In this document: positions 58,001 through 62,395 of the stretch, in pieces
Layout: each line of letters opens with the position of its first letter
Position numbering within the stretch: position 1 is the stretch's first letter
Assembly: GCA_907163075.1 (NCBI GenBank)
Contig: CAJQTY010000001.1
Coordinates: 2,480,001-2,544,000 of the forward strand
Source: an uncultured Rhodocyclaceae bacterium
GTDB lineage: Bacteria > Pseudomonadota > Gammaproteobacteria > Burkholderiales > Rhodocyclaceae
Reading direction: 5' to 3'
DNA: 64,000 bases
Notes under the pieces: model-generated
What the model was told of the DNA's origin: nothing
The model's input: only the letters and a program-made list of their open reading frames with translations
The model's database searches: none
Made by a program: the position numbers and the translations under genes

Positions 58001-59847
58001 CACAGATCAGCGCGCCGGCGGGAACCGTCAGCATCGTCGCTCAGGCAGACGGCGCGGCGAACGAAGGAGAGACCTTCACCCGCACCATCGTCTTCAGCGA
58101 CGGGGCGGACAGCAACAGTGACGGCTGGAACTACACGGTCAACTGGAGCGACGGCGTCACGCAGAGCGGCACGACGACGACCCCGCAGTTCGAGCTCAGC
58201 CGAGCCTTCATCGACGGCAGCGCCAGCCCCACCGCGACCATCACCGTCAGCGACACCAGCGGTACGGACAGCGACACCCAGAGCTTCAGCGTCAGCGTCG
58301 CCAACGTAGCGCCGACGGCAGCGGTCACGGGTGCCGACACGGTAGCCGAAGGCAGCGTCTATACGCTCAATGTCGGCGTGGTCGCCGACCCGGGAGCGGA
58401 TACGCGCACCGCTTACAGCATCAACTGGGGCGACGGCACGACCACCGCCCTCACCGCGGCCGAATGGGCCACAGCGGCAGGCAGTTTCACGCACACCTAC
58501 GCCGACGGTGCGGCCACGCCGACCATCACGGTCAGCGCCAGCGACGAGGACGGCAGCTTTGTCCTGGGCAGCAAATCGCTCACGGTGAACAACGTCGCGC
58601 CGGCGCTCACCCTGAGCGGCAATGCGGCGAGCAACGAAGGGGCGGCCTACGTCCTCAACGTCGCCGCCACCGACCCGGCCGGTGCCAACGACATCCTAAG
58701 CTACAGCATCGACTGGGGTGACGGCAGTGCGGTACAGACTCTGACCACGGCCGAGCTGGCTGCGCTCTTCGGCACCGTCAACCATCTCTTTGCAGACGAC
58801 GAAGACGGTCCGACCAACGCCACGCTGCGTACCATCAGCGTCACGGCCAACGACGGCGATGGTGGAATTGCCACGCAGACCAAGGGCGTGACGATCAACA
58901 ACGTCGACCCGACCATTGCCCTGGGCGGTGCCGGAACGGCAGAAGTCGGGCAGAGCTACACCCTGAACCTGGGTGCGGTGACCGACCCGGGCACCGATAC
59001 CGTCGCCAGCTACAGCATCAACTGGGGCGACGGCAACACGCAGACGGTCAATGCCGCCGGCGACGTCGCTCACACCTACGCCAGCACGGGTAACTACACC
59101 ATTGCCGTCGGCCTCACCGACGAGGATGGTGACCACGCCAACGCCGGCAGCCTCGGCGTGACTGTAGATCAGGTTCAGGTGACGACCGTCAGGATTGGCG
59201 ACGCACCGGTTCGTCAAAGTGGGACCGGAGGTCAATGGGCTGCGGCTTGGACAAATGATGCAATCGACATCATGCACAAGGCCGATTCGACCAATGGTGC
59301 CGAGAGCTGGAGCGCGGCAACACTCCACGGTGTGAGTCCGCAAACACTGGCGGGAGGTGATATTTACTCCGGTGATCTAGGGGTCAGTGGGCAATCGCTG
59401 GTTACTAGCACGGTACGGCAGGAAATCGACGGCAAGGAAGGGCTACGTTTCAATCTCGATGCCGAGGCTACGGAGGTGACGGTCGGTCTGTCCCGGTTCT
59501 TTGTTCAGGACGACGGCAGTTTGCTTGCCGAAAGTGGTCGCCTTCGTCTTCTCGACAGCAGCGGTACCGTTGTCGGAGAAACAGTGTTCCATGCGGGCGA
59601 TGTTAGCGGTGCCAAGTTGGTAACGATTGGTGCGACCGAGGGTTTCGTGGCCGTCGAACTGAATGCCGGTGTATACGACGGAGATAACTTCGTTTTCGGC
59701 GGCTATGCCAATGCCGCTGGTGATTTCGCCTCGGGTCCGACGACGGACTCGGGTGGTGCAAAACACGGAAGCGATTTCCTTGTCGATTACGTCGAGTTTG
59801 ATTTCCCGGTCATCGGCGTACCTGCGCCGGATGTACATATAGGTTAG
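43039..59847 (+). CDS. giant multidomain repeat protein, probable type I-secreted adhesin
   Basis: 5602 residues with no signal peptide; GGAG six bases before ATG 43039. Residues 1-3420 contain six units, each of seven blades of about 55 residues (typical blade: Q.P.VA.L.DGGFVVVW.S..QDGS.GVYAQRYDA.G...G.EF.VN), interpreted as seven-bladed beta-propellers. They are separated by about 160-residue Ig/cadherin-like modules (VTFSENLVNATPQVIDP..., LSDGDGGAS). Residues about 3421-3535 form a cadherin-like domain. Residues about 3535-5377 hold about 19 PKD-like domains, most with INWGDGT or IDWGDGS. The last about 225 residues are unique and end EFDFPVIGVPAPDVHIG. No RTX nonapeptides are present. The neighbouring ABC transporter and HlyD-type adaptor suggest type I secretion and a surface or matrix role; both are inference. 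Confidence 0.82.
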   Translation: MANVYSEEQVNTYTTSTQQNPDIAVLADGSYVTVWTSYGQDEINTWGVYGQRFSAQGVPIGPEFRVNTATDSTQDNPHVVAIGGGGFVVSWDDSSGVDGSGQGVVAQRFDATGAAQGGNFVVNSTTSSTQNDNGLAGYAGGFAAVWYNGTDIYLRRFDSSGNQITAETLVSTVPGQPATAQTSAQYQPEIAAHANGDLVIVWTDQGGNDGSSYGVYGRTYNAATSTFSSTFLINTTTTGNQYEPAVATLSDGGFVVVWRSDNQDGSSAGVYAQRYDSLGAKVGTEFLVNQSTTGGQYQPSVTGLSTGGFVVTWHNDNYDVGATGTTSDVYVREYNASGTAITGQVKLVSLSNSTESEPAIADLGSGNYVVAYSDNDNSATGNGTYEIAQQIFGNAAELPRQANPVVGDFTGTVTFSENLVNATPQVIDPAVSVTDPDSGNFAGGRLDLFYVQNGEATDQLGVRSQGNAFGQIGVSGANVSYGGVAIGTIVGGSNGSNLVVNLTAGATVEAVEALIQNLTYGSTSQSPGASRMVGIRLSDGDGGASEASAVTINVTGNVDGAAVVHAEEYVNTNTASTQQMPEIAVLSDGSYVTVWTSYDQDAGSTWGVFGQRFSNAGVALGNEFKVNTVTASTQDNPRVAATSDGGFVVTWEDSSGVDGSSQGIIAQRFNASGVAQGANFVVNTTTSSTQYQSAVAGYANGFAAVWASAGNAGGDSYDIYLRRFDNSGNQITAETRVSTTPGNPADAQNGAQQTPDIAAHANGNLVIVWYDQSSNDGSSYGVYGRTYNAAAGTFSDTFLVNTFTTGAQYEPAVATLSDGGFVVVWRSDNQDGSSAGVYAQRYNAAGAKVGGEFLVNETTTGGQYQPDVTGLSTGGFVVTWYNDNYDVGGTGTTVDIYIREFDAAGVAIDGQRKLVSASNSNESDPAIADLGSGNFVVAYTDYNNTPGTGNNTYDIAQQLFGSAAELARQANPVVGDFTGSVTFGENLVNATPQVIDAAISLEDSDSANFAGGRVDLFYVQGGDATDQLGVRNQGTSAGQIGVSGNTVSYGGATIGTIAAGSENGANGANLVVNLTAGATVEAVEALIQNLTYGSTSQNPLATRTVGLRVNDGDGGASQSSTVTINVVSEIEGTGAPVVHAEEYVNTNTASTQQMPEIAVLSDGSYVTVWTSYDQDAGSTWGVFGQRFSNAGVALGNEFKVNTVTASTQDNPRVAATSDGGFVVTWEDSSGVDGSSQGIIAQRFNASGVAQGANFVVNTTTSSTQYQSAVAGYANGFAAVWASAGNAGGDSYDIYLRRFDNSGNQITAETRVSTTPGNPADAQNGAQQTPDIAAHANGNLVIVWYDQSSNDGSSYGVYGRTYNAAAGTFSDTFLVNTFTTGAQYEPAVATLSDGGFVVVWRSDNQDGSSAGVYAQRYNAAGAKVGGEFLVNETTTGGQYQPDVTGLSTGGFVVTWYNDNYDVGGTGTTVDIYIREFDAAGVAIDGQRKLVSASNSNESDPAIADLGSGNFVVAYTDYNNTPGTGNNTYDIAQQLFGSAAELARASAAPVLDDLRALRTLTSTPADANYAGNAQVIDTDVHVSDVDSANFDGGQFVANLLNAASATESLGIRNQGVAAGQIGVAGANVSYGGIVIGSFAGGGAGVPLLTVTFNASANAAAVRALVENITYQNTVPPAGTTDRYVGFRLSDGDGGVSATSQVQLRIQATFTPTNIVLDDVASSVTFTESQANAGARVDDALQLDYNGPNTFNGGKLLAQFISSTGRVDDQLSILNEGNGADQVGVAGSVVSFGGIAIGTVSATLNGVNGVNLEITFNASASAQAIERVAESLVYANSSEGPNPTRMLRITVSDSANVTSAARDVVITVTPEVDPAGAVKLLGEQQSNTYELGQQTEPVVARLQGSNNGGYVIAWVSHDAQDGDTYGVFAQRYTANGSAVGPEFQVNTHTLNQQSQVTVAGLADGGYVLSWYSQTQDASGYGVFAQRYAASGAVEGAEFQVSTTTTSNQYEPAVVGLAGGGFVVAYRSDYTDATGSYSYDVLAQRYSAAGTPVGSEFTINTLVSGTQFQPQLSALSTGGFVAIWTDTAGDANSYGIVAQRFDSVGAKVGGEILVNTGITGAQQGTDVAGIAAGGFVAVWEYNNVVYAQRFDAAGAKAGAELVVNTSDAPNNISNYARVAALETGGFVVTWASSASGFLGGSGYDVFAQKFDASGVKIDGQTLVNTSTASTQYLPDIAALTGNNYVIAWAGYDNEQNGVLNTYGVYHQLFGTAGSITRGAAPVITDVSSVVTFAENLVNAAPLIIDPGVSITDSDSANFDGGRLWVSVISGYGDILQAQLPENPVAQDQLGIRNQGSAAGQVSVSGVNVSYGGTFIGTIQATGANGSDLVVLFNASASAQAVEAVIENLTYANTSSAPVDSRTISISVSDGDGATSVPRIVTINVTPEYDGAQPLYGNEIVNTYRPDTQDNSAMAGLAGGGYVTVWQSNLQDGWGSGINGQRFDANGVAVGSEFQINTYTPNAQTEPTVVGLAGGGFVVAWRSDSQDGSGAGVYAQRFDTNGVPLGNEFLVNSTTGQNQYQPSIAATADGGFVVAWYYDYYNAGFTEYADVFFQRYNAAGVAQGGETRANPAGEGTVVQSQPSIAGLNGGGFVTVWTDGSKDGSSDGVYGQRFNADGSVNGASFQVNTFTSGDQSDSHVVALTGGGFVVVWRSTAQDGGGSYGVFGQRYNAAGVAVGDEFRVNTNTAGNEYEPSLTALSHGGFAVAWRDDSRLTMQQFDANGARLDGEILVDTHDNNGNASAPAMIGLNNGAMVVSWTEYDYSSDGGDNTYQIFQQLYGQPADFVRQANPQLVDVTPSVTFAENTINTVPQLIDPGVGLFDADSANFAGGTLEVNYLTGYGAQDQLGLQGLNNQDQLGIRNEGTGAGQVGVAGNSVSFGGTTIGTIISNGANGDKLTVQFNATATPEAVEQVIENLTYANTVSNPIASRTVSIRVTDGDGGASEARSVQINVTSEVDGAVAVGLERIVNTSRAGAQAEPSVARLASGGYVVVWEDQSANDGSSYGVYGQRYDVNDNAVGAEFRVNTFTTGAQYEPQVAGLTGGGYVVVWRSDSQDGSGAGVYAQRYAADGNTVGAEFLVNTTVSQNQYQPSIAATTDGGFVVSWYYDYYNAGFTELGDVFFQRYNAAGVAQGGETRANPAGLGTNYQYQPSIAWNADGSGFVVVWRDDLGDGVGSGVFGQRFDATGATQGTRFQVNSYTDSTQEQPSVAALKGGGFIVVWESEGQDLSSTGIYAQRYDNAGVKVGAEFRVNTNISSTQSDPHVTATENGGWVVTWSDNSNPNESSGWGVFAQQYNAAGQAIDGELRINTHQHSTQYQPAIASMADGGFVVAYSSYLASGDGNGDGVPDGGNDTMEIRVQRFSNTAPDISDIAVNVNEEQSITLTYALFASGFNDPDGQSLQAVKITTLPGEGTLRLNGVAVIPDQEIGLADLQAGLLTYQGNVDFFGLDQFRWTGSDGIAFAATPVFTNINIQNVNDGPRLEAGASDTATEGTFFSHTITLNDPDPEGHQLTINWGDGTAAQVVNVGNTPSHSISHTFYENATYTVQVTANDQQGQANSTEVDSFQVAVANFAPTISLAGDASVVQGNVYTLDLGTPFDRANSAGPINDTVSEYRINWGDGTALEVYTPATLPANGIVTHTYAVTGSQNIAVTLVDEDGVHANAGSKTISVSAPAEVLTVDAGADIGVNEGAFFSKTIAFTDPTDTGANGRTYTVDWGDGQTSNGAVGVGDFAFNINHTYADGANNYSVAVTVDDNGAQQGSDSFNVAVNNVVPTVSIGAAGSVNEGSLYTINLNRNDPGADTAQQYAVHWGDGTADTVLTAAQLAAQSGNVTHTFADGSATRTVTVDVVDEDGTWLVAGTHNVSVANVAPTAAVTGADVVAEGSVYTLNVGVVADPGADTRTAYSINWGDGTTTALTVAEWATAAGSFSHTYADGAATPTITVSASDEDGSFILGSKSLTVNNVAPSVVLSGVASLNEGDTYTLNLVGSDPAGASDTLNYSIDWGDGSGVQALTAAQLAALSGNVTHTFTDDADGANNATDRNISVTVSDEDGGSSSTGKTVTVNNVAPDLTANGAAAGTSGVPYTLTLSNYIDPGQDTLAANGIGIDWGDGSGVQNVNALGDVTHTFANTGNFTIQISLTDEDGTFANVASVATQISAPAGTVSIVAQADGAANEGETFTRTIVFSDGADSNSDGWNYTVNWSDGVTQSGTTTTPQFELSRAFIDGSASPTATITVSDTSGTDSDTQSFSVSVANVAPTAAVTGADTVAEGSVYTLNVGVVADPGADTRTAYSINWGDGTTTALTAAEWATAAGSFTHTYADGAATPTITVSASDEDGSFVLGSKSLTVNNVAPALTLSGNAASNEGAAYALNIVGSDAAGGADPLSYSIDWGDGSAVQNLDAAALAALGGNMIHVFTDDQDGPVNATPRTISVTVADGDGGSETKSQVVTVNNVAPDLVISGATTATAGVAYTLSLVDVVDPGNDAVLTNGISVAWGDGSTSTYSGLGDVTHTYAADGLMAIRVSLTDEDGSYPDRAAINLTVNAPPATVSLEAGPDATLSEGDSFSRTINFADGTDNGALGWSYSIDYGDGTAAVTGTTLVKSLDLSHQYADGNANRTVGVTVTDAAGETASDSFNVSVANVAPTAAVTGADVVAEGSVYTLNVGVVADPGADTRTAYSINWGDGTTTALTVAEWATAAGSFSHTYADGAATPTITVSASDEDGSFILGSKSLTVNNVAPSVVLSGVASLNEGDTYTLNLVGSDPAGASDTLNYSIDWGDGSGVQALTAAQLAALSGNVTHTFTDDADGANNATDRNISVTVSDEDGGSSSTGKTVTVNNVAPDLTANGAAAGTSGVPYTLTLSNYIDPGQDTLAANGIGIDWGDGSGVQNVNALGDVTHTFANTGNFTIQISLTDEDGTFANVASVATQISAPAGTVSIVAQADGAANEGETFTRTIVFSDGADSNSDGWNYTVNWSDGVTQSGTTTTPQFELSRAFIDGSASPTATITVSDTSGTDSDTQSFSVSVANVAPTAAVTGADTVAEGSVYTLNVGVVADPGADTRTAYSINWGDGTTTALTAAEWATAAGSFTHTYADGAATPTITVSASDEDGSFVLGSKSLTVNNVAPALTLSGNAASNEGAAYVLNVAATDPAGANDILSYSIDWGDGSAVQTLTTAELAALFGTVNHLFADDEDGPTNATLRTISVTANDGDGGIATQTKGVTINNVDPTIALGGAGTAEVGQSYTLNLGAVTDPGTDTVASYSINWGDGNTQTVNAAGDVAHTYASTGNYTIAVGLTDEDGDHANAGSLGVTVDQVQVTTVRIGDAPVRQSGTGGQWAAAWTNDAIDIMHKADSTNGAESWSAATLHGVSPQTLAGGDIYSGDLGVSGQSLVTSTVRQEIDGKEGLRFNLDAEATEVTVGLSRFFVQDDGSLLAESGRLRLLDSSGTVVGETVFHAGDVSGAKLVTIGATEGFVAVELNAGVYDGDNFVFGGYANAAGDFASGPTTDSGGAKHGSDFLVDYVEFDFPVIGVPAPDVHIG
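44728..45941 (+). repeat. direct repeat A, copy 1 (1214 bp; partner 46450-47663)
   Basis: The 1214-bp segment 44728-45941 recurs at 46450-47663 (offset 1722 bp) with only about three substitutions seen (two near the start, one near the end). It encodes the second and third propeller units. The identity ends sharply on both sides. Confidence 0.85.
46450..47663 (+). repeat. direct repeat A, copy 2
   Basis: Second copy of repeat A, same length and orientation as 44728-45941. The spacing keeps the reading frame (1722 is divisible by 3). Confidence 0.85.
54802..56320 (+). repeat. direct repeat B, copy 1 (1519 bp; partner 57133-58651)
   Basis: A 1519-bp segment recurs at 57133-58651 (offset 2331 bp) with no difference seen where I compared the two copies; translations agree throughout. 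It spans several PKD domains. One base before it (54801 C versus 57132 T) and the bases after it differ, so the ends are sharp. Confidence 0.85.
57133..58651 (+). repeat. direct repeat B, copy 2
   Basis: Second copy of the PKD-encoding segment, in frame with the first (2331 is divisible by 3). The DNA between the copies (56321-57132) encodes different PKD variants. Confidence 0.85.
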
Positions 59848-59856
59848 GTGCACGAT

Positions 59857-59879
59857 GGAGGGGCGCGAGTCGCCCCTCC
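59857..59879 (+). terminator. hairpin after giant adhesin gene
   Basis: GGAGGGGCG / CGCCCCTCC stem of nine base pairs with a CGAGT loop, ten bases after the stop. No T-run follows, so it is a weak Rho-independent candidate. Confidence 0.55.
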
Positions 59880-59904
59880 TGAAGTTCTGCAAGGTCGCTA
59901 GCTG

Positions 59905-59988
59905 TGTCGGAGTTTTTTACACAAGCGTGCTTGGGTTTCAATTAACTTCATGATTTTTATAATCAAATATATTGGCACGCGTATTGCT
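59905..59988 (+). promoter_or_regulatory. sigma-54 promoter and upstream motif of PEP-CTERM gene
   Basis: TGTCGGAGTTTTTTACAC (59905-59922) matches 16 of 18 bases of the element at 42875. TGGCACGCGTATTGCT (59973-59988) is an exact sigma-54 (RpoN) consensus TGGCACG-N4-TTGCW. It would start transcription near 60000, 21 bp before the gene, with the TGTCGG motif at about -78 to -95. Sigma-54 control of PEP-CTERM genes has been reported in floc-forming relatives (PrsK/PrsR); the same here is inference. Confidence 0.75.
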
Positions 59989-60020
59989 AAGTGTGAGATA
60001 AGTTAATCTGGGAGCGAAAA

Positions 60021-60597
60021 ATGCTTAGGTCAATCAGAATTCTTGTTTTTGCAGCCACGTGTGCTCTGCTTGGCGTTTCTTCTCAGGCGGCTGTGCTTTT
60101 CGAGCGTTCTCCTAGCTCGGATCCGTTTGACGGCAGACAGACCGATGGCAATTCACCCATCCTTCAGCAGAGTTTTCCATCGCTGGTGGGAGCAAAGCTC
60201 GACAAAATTACCTGGTGGGGGTATCACGGTACCAATTCTGGCGGGCCAAGTTTTGATGCGTTTGAGGTGTTTCTTGGGGGGGGGGGTGACTCCGCTAACC
60301 GGGACGCTTACGAGCACAACTGATTCAAATAGTCTGACCGAGTATGTATTAGCTTTTGCCGAAATTTCTCTTGTAGCCACGACGATCGAGATATGGAACA
60401 ACAGTTTGGATGTCGAATGGTACTGGCAACGCGTTGCCGGTCAGCCCGTTATTGATCCGAATGATCCGGACGACCGCCCTCTCACAGCCTTCCGCCTCGA
60501 GGGAACCCCCAGCCAGCAAATTCCGGAACCGGGTTCGCTGGCCTTGCTTGGCATTGCCGTTCTGGGGTTGTCCCTCGCACGGCGCAAGAGGTCGTGA
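60021..60597 (+). CDS. PEP-CTERM sorting domain protein, frame interrupted in an 11-G tract
   Basis: The signal peptide (ILVFAATCALLGVSSQAAVL) starts at ATG 60021. The frame is open to TGA 60321-60323, about 12 codons past an 11-G run (60276-60286). In the +1 frame the protein continues to TGA 60595-60597 and ends with a classic PEP-CTERM tail (IPEPGSLALLGIAVLGLSLA, then RRKRS). With 10 instead of 11 G the two frames join into one 191-residue protein (EVFLGGGVTPLTGTLTSTTD at the junction). So it is either a phase-variable gene, in the OFF state, or a homopolymer sequencing error. PEP-CTERM proteins are sorted by exosortase (EpsH/XrtA) in exopolysaccharide-producing bacteria. The middle region is of unknown fold. 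Confidence 0.85.
60276..60286 (+). repeat. poly-G tract, 11 nt
   Basis: Run of 11 G in the coding region of the PEP-CTERM gene; length 10 (or 13) would restore the frame. Such tracts support slipped-strand phase variation. Confidence 0.75.
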
Positions 60598-60620
60598 CCG
60601 CTCCGTCATTCTGATTTAAC

Positions 60621-60645
60621 AAAAGCCGGCAACGCCCGGCTTTTT
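60621..60645 (+). terminator. Rho-independent terminator
   Basis: AAAAGCCGG / CCGGCTTTTT hairpin with a short CAACGC loop and a run of T. It follows the PEP-CTERM gene and precedes the secretion transporter. Confidence 0.8.
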
Positions 60646-60664
60646 CGGTTCAGGGAGATTTGGT

Positions 60665-62395
60665 ATGGCTTTCTTTGGACTTGAGCAACCTCAGCTGGAA
60701 ACGCCGATGCGGCGTGCCATGGACGCCGCGCGTGCGACCCTCAGGAAGGTGGCGTTCTTCAGCTGTTTCATTAACCTGCTGATGTTGATCTCGTCGATCT
60801 ACATGCTGCAGGTGTATGACCGGGTATTGGCGTCGCGTAGCGGCCATACGCTTCTTTACTTGACGCTGTTTGCCGGGGGCTGCCTGGTAACGCTGGCATT
60901 ACTTGAAATTGTGCGTTCCAGACTTCTGGTCCGTATGGGTGCGCGGTTCGACGCGCAGTTATCTGAGCGAGTATTCTCGCGAACCCTGGCGCATGGCCGT
61001 AGCGGGCAGTCCCTGCGGGACCTTGATCAGTTGCGCACGTTTCTGACGGGACCACAAACCCTCAGTTTGCTTGATGCACCCTGGACGCCAATCTATGTTG
61101 CTCTGGTTTACTTGCTCCATCCCTGGCTGGGTCATGTTGCGTTGCTTGGTGGGGTGGTATTGCTTGGCTTGGGCTTCTGGAATGAGCGATATACGAAAGT
61201 CCCTCTTGCGGAGGCGGGCAAGCAGATCGCTACGGGGACTCAGTTTGCCGAGATTTCTGCCCGAAATGCCGAGGCGGTGATGGCGATGGGGATGCTCCCC
61301 GGACTTACCGGGCTGTGGCGGAAGCGGCACAGCCTTGGTATCGGCCTGCAGGGAATGGCCAGCGACCGAGCCGGTAATGTGGCTGCCATCGCCAAGGCGG
61401 TGCGTCTCTTTCTTCAGATCGCCATCCTTGGTGTCGGTGCCTGGCTGGTAATCAGGCAAGAAACTACGGGTGGTGTAATGATCGCAGCCTCGATTATCAT
61501 GGGGCGCGGCCTGGCGCCGGTAGAAGCTTCTATTGGCGGCTGGAGGGGGTTTCTGGTTGCCCGTGAAGCCTATCAGCGTCTGGTGAAGGCGTTTGGTGCC
61601 GAACTCGACCCGCCCGAGTCAATGTCGCTGCCTAAGCCTCTTGGTGCGCTCGTCTTCGATAATGTTTCGGCGGCACCGCCGAATGGCCGTAAGCTTACTG
61701 TTCAGAACCTTAGTTTTGCCCTTGAGCCCGGAACATGCCTGGGTATTACGGGGCCCAGCGCGGCGGGGAAAACCACGCTGGCGCGCTTGGCTGTGGGCGT
61801 CTGGCGACCCAGTGCCGGTGTCGTCAGGCTGGATGGCGCCAATATCGCAGATTGGCGTCGCGAGGATGTTGGCCCTCATATCGGCTACCTGCCTCAGGAT
61901 ATTGAGTTGTTTCCGGGCACGGTCGCCGAGAATATCGCCCGGTTCGGCGAGGTCGATCCTCAGAAGGTGGTTGAGGCTGCCCAGTTGGCTGGGGCTCATC
62001 AGGTCATTCTGGAGTTGCCGCAAGGCTACGATTCAGTGATTGGCCCGGGCGGAACAAACCTCTCCGGTGGCCAACGACAGCGCATCGGTCTGGCTCGAGC
62101 CTTCTTTGGCAAGCCAGCGTTAGTGGTTCTCGATGAGCCGACTTCCAACCTTGATGCCGAGGGTGAGGCGAGTGTTCGCCAAGCAATGGATGAACTCCGC
62201 ACGCAGGGGCGAACCCTTATCGTTATCGCTCATCGTCCCGCGCTGCTGGGTGGCACCGATCAATTGATGGTGGTGGTGCACGGGCAGATTGCCAACCTTG
62301 GGCCGACATCAGAGGTTATGCCCTTGATTACCCGCCGCGTTGTCGCCCGACCGGAGCAAGCGGCACAGGATGTAATCGGAGGAAGCAATGGCTGA
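60665..62395 (+). CDS. type I secretion system ABC transporter (PrtD/HlyB type)
   Basis: 576 residues. An N-terminal membrane domain (about 1-310; helices near 30-50, 65-85, 137-160, 165-185, 250-270) is followed by an ATPase domain: Walker A GITGPSAAGKTTLARL (about 359-374), Q-loop YLPQDIELFPGTVAENI, signature LSGGQRQRIGLARAF, Walker B ALVVLDEPTSNLD, and H-loop VIAHRP. There is no C39 peptidase domain, as in transporters for unprocessed C-terminal-signal substrates. GGGAG lies seven bases before ATG 60665. It overlaps the adaptor gene by 8 bp. Confidence 0.92.
   Translation: MAFFGLEQPQLETPMRRAMDAARATLRKVAFFSCFINLLMLISSIYMLQVYDRVLASRSGHTLLYLTLFAGGCLVTLALLEIVRSRLLVRMGARFDAQLSERVFSRTLAHGRSGQSLRDLDQLRTFLTGPQTLSLLDAPWTPIYVALVYLLHPWLGHVALLGGVVLLGLGFWNERYTKVPLAEAGKQIATGTQFAEISARNAEAVMAMGMLPGLTGLWRKRHSLGIGLQGMASDRAGNVAAIAKAVRLFLQIAILGVGAWLVIRQETTGGVMIAASIIMGRGLAPVEASIGGWRGFLVAREAYQRLVKAFGAELDPPESMSLPKPLGALVFDNVSAAPPNGRKLTVQNLSFALEPGTCLGITGPSAAGKTTLARLAVGVWRPSAGVVRLDGANIADWRREDVGPHIGYLPQDIELFPGTVAENIARFGEVDPQKVVEAAQLAGAHQVILELPQGYDSVIGPGGTNLSGGQRQRIGLARAFFGKPALVVLDEPTSNLDAEGEASVRQAMDELRTQGRTLIVIAHRPALLGGTDQLMVVVHGQIANLGPTSEVMPLITRRVVARPEQAAQDVIGGSNG

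Larger units (their letters stand above)
53640..59170 (+). repeat. array of about 19 PKD-like domains
   Basis: Each domain is about 85-110 residues, with an NEG or AEGS-type opening, an NWGDGT/DWGDGS turn and a THTYADG or THTF strand, followed by VNNVAP linkers. One version (AVTGADVVAEGSVYTLNVGV) occurs four times, at about 54826, 55988, 57157 and 58319. PKD domains are extracellular Ig-like spacers. Confidence 0.75.

Noticed and set aside
43039-59847. CRISPR array or tandem noncoding repeats
   Set aside because: The repeats are hundreds of bp, in frame and encode propeller and PKD domains; no short repeats with unique spacers.
43039-59847. RTX calcium-binding toxin
   Set aside because: Searched the translation for GGxGxDxUx nonapeptides; none found despite the type I transporter next door.
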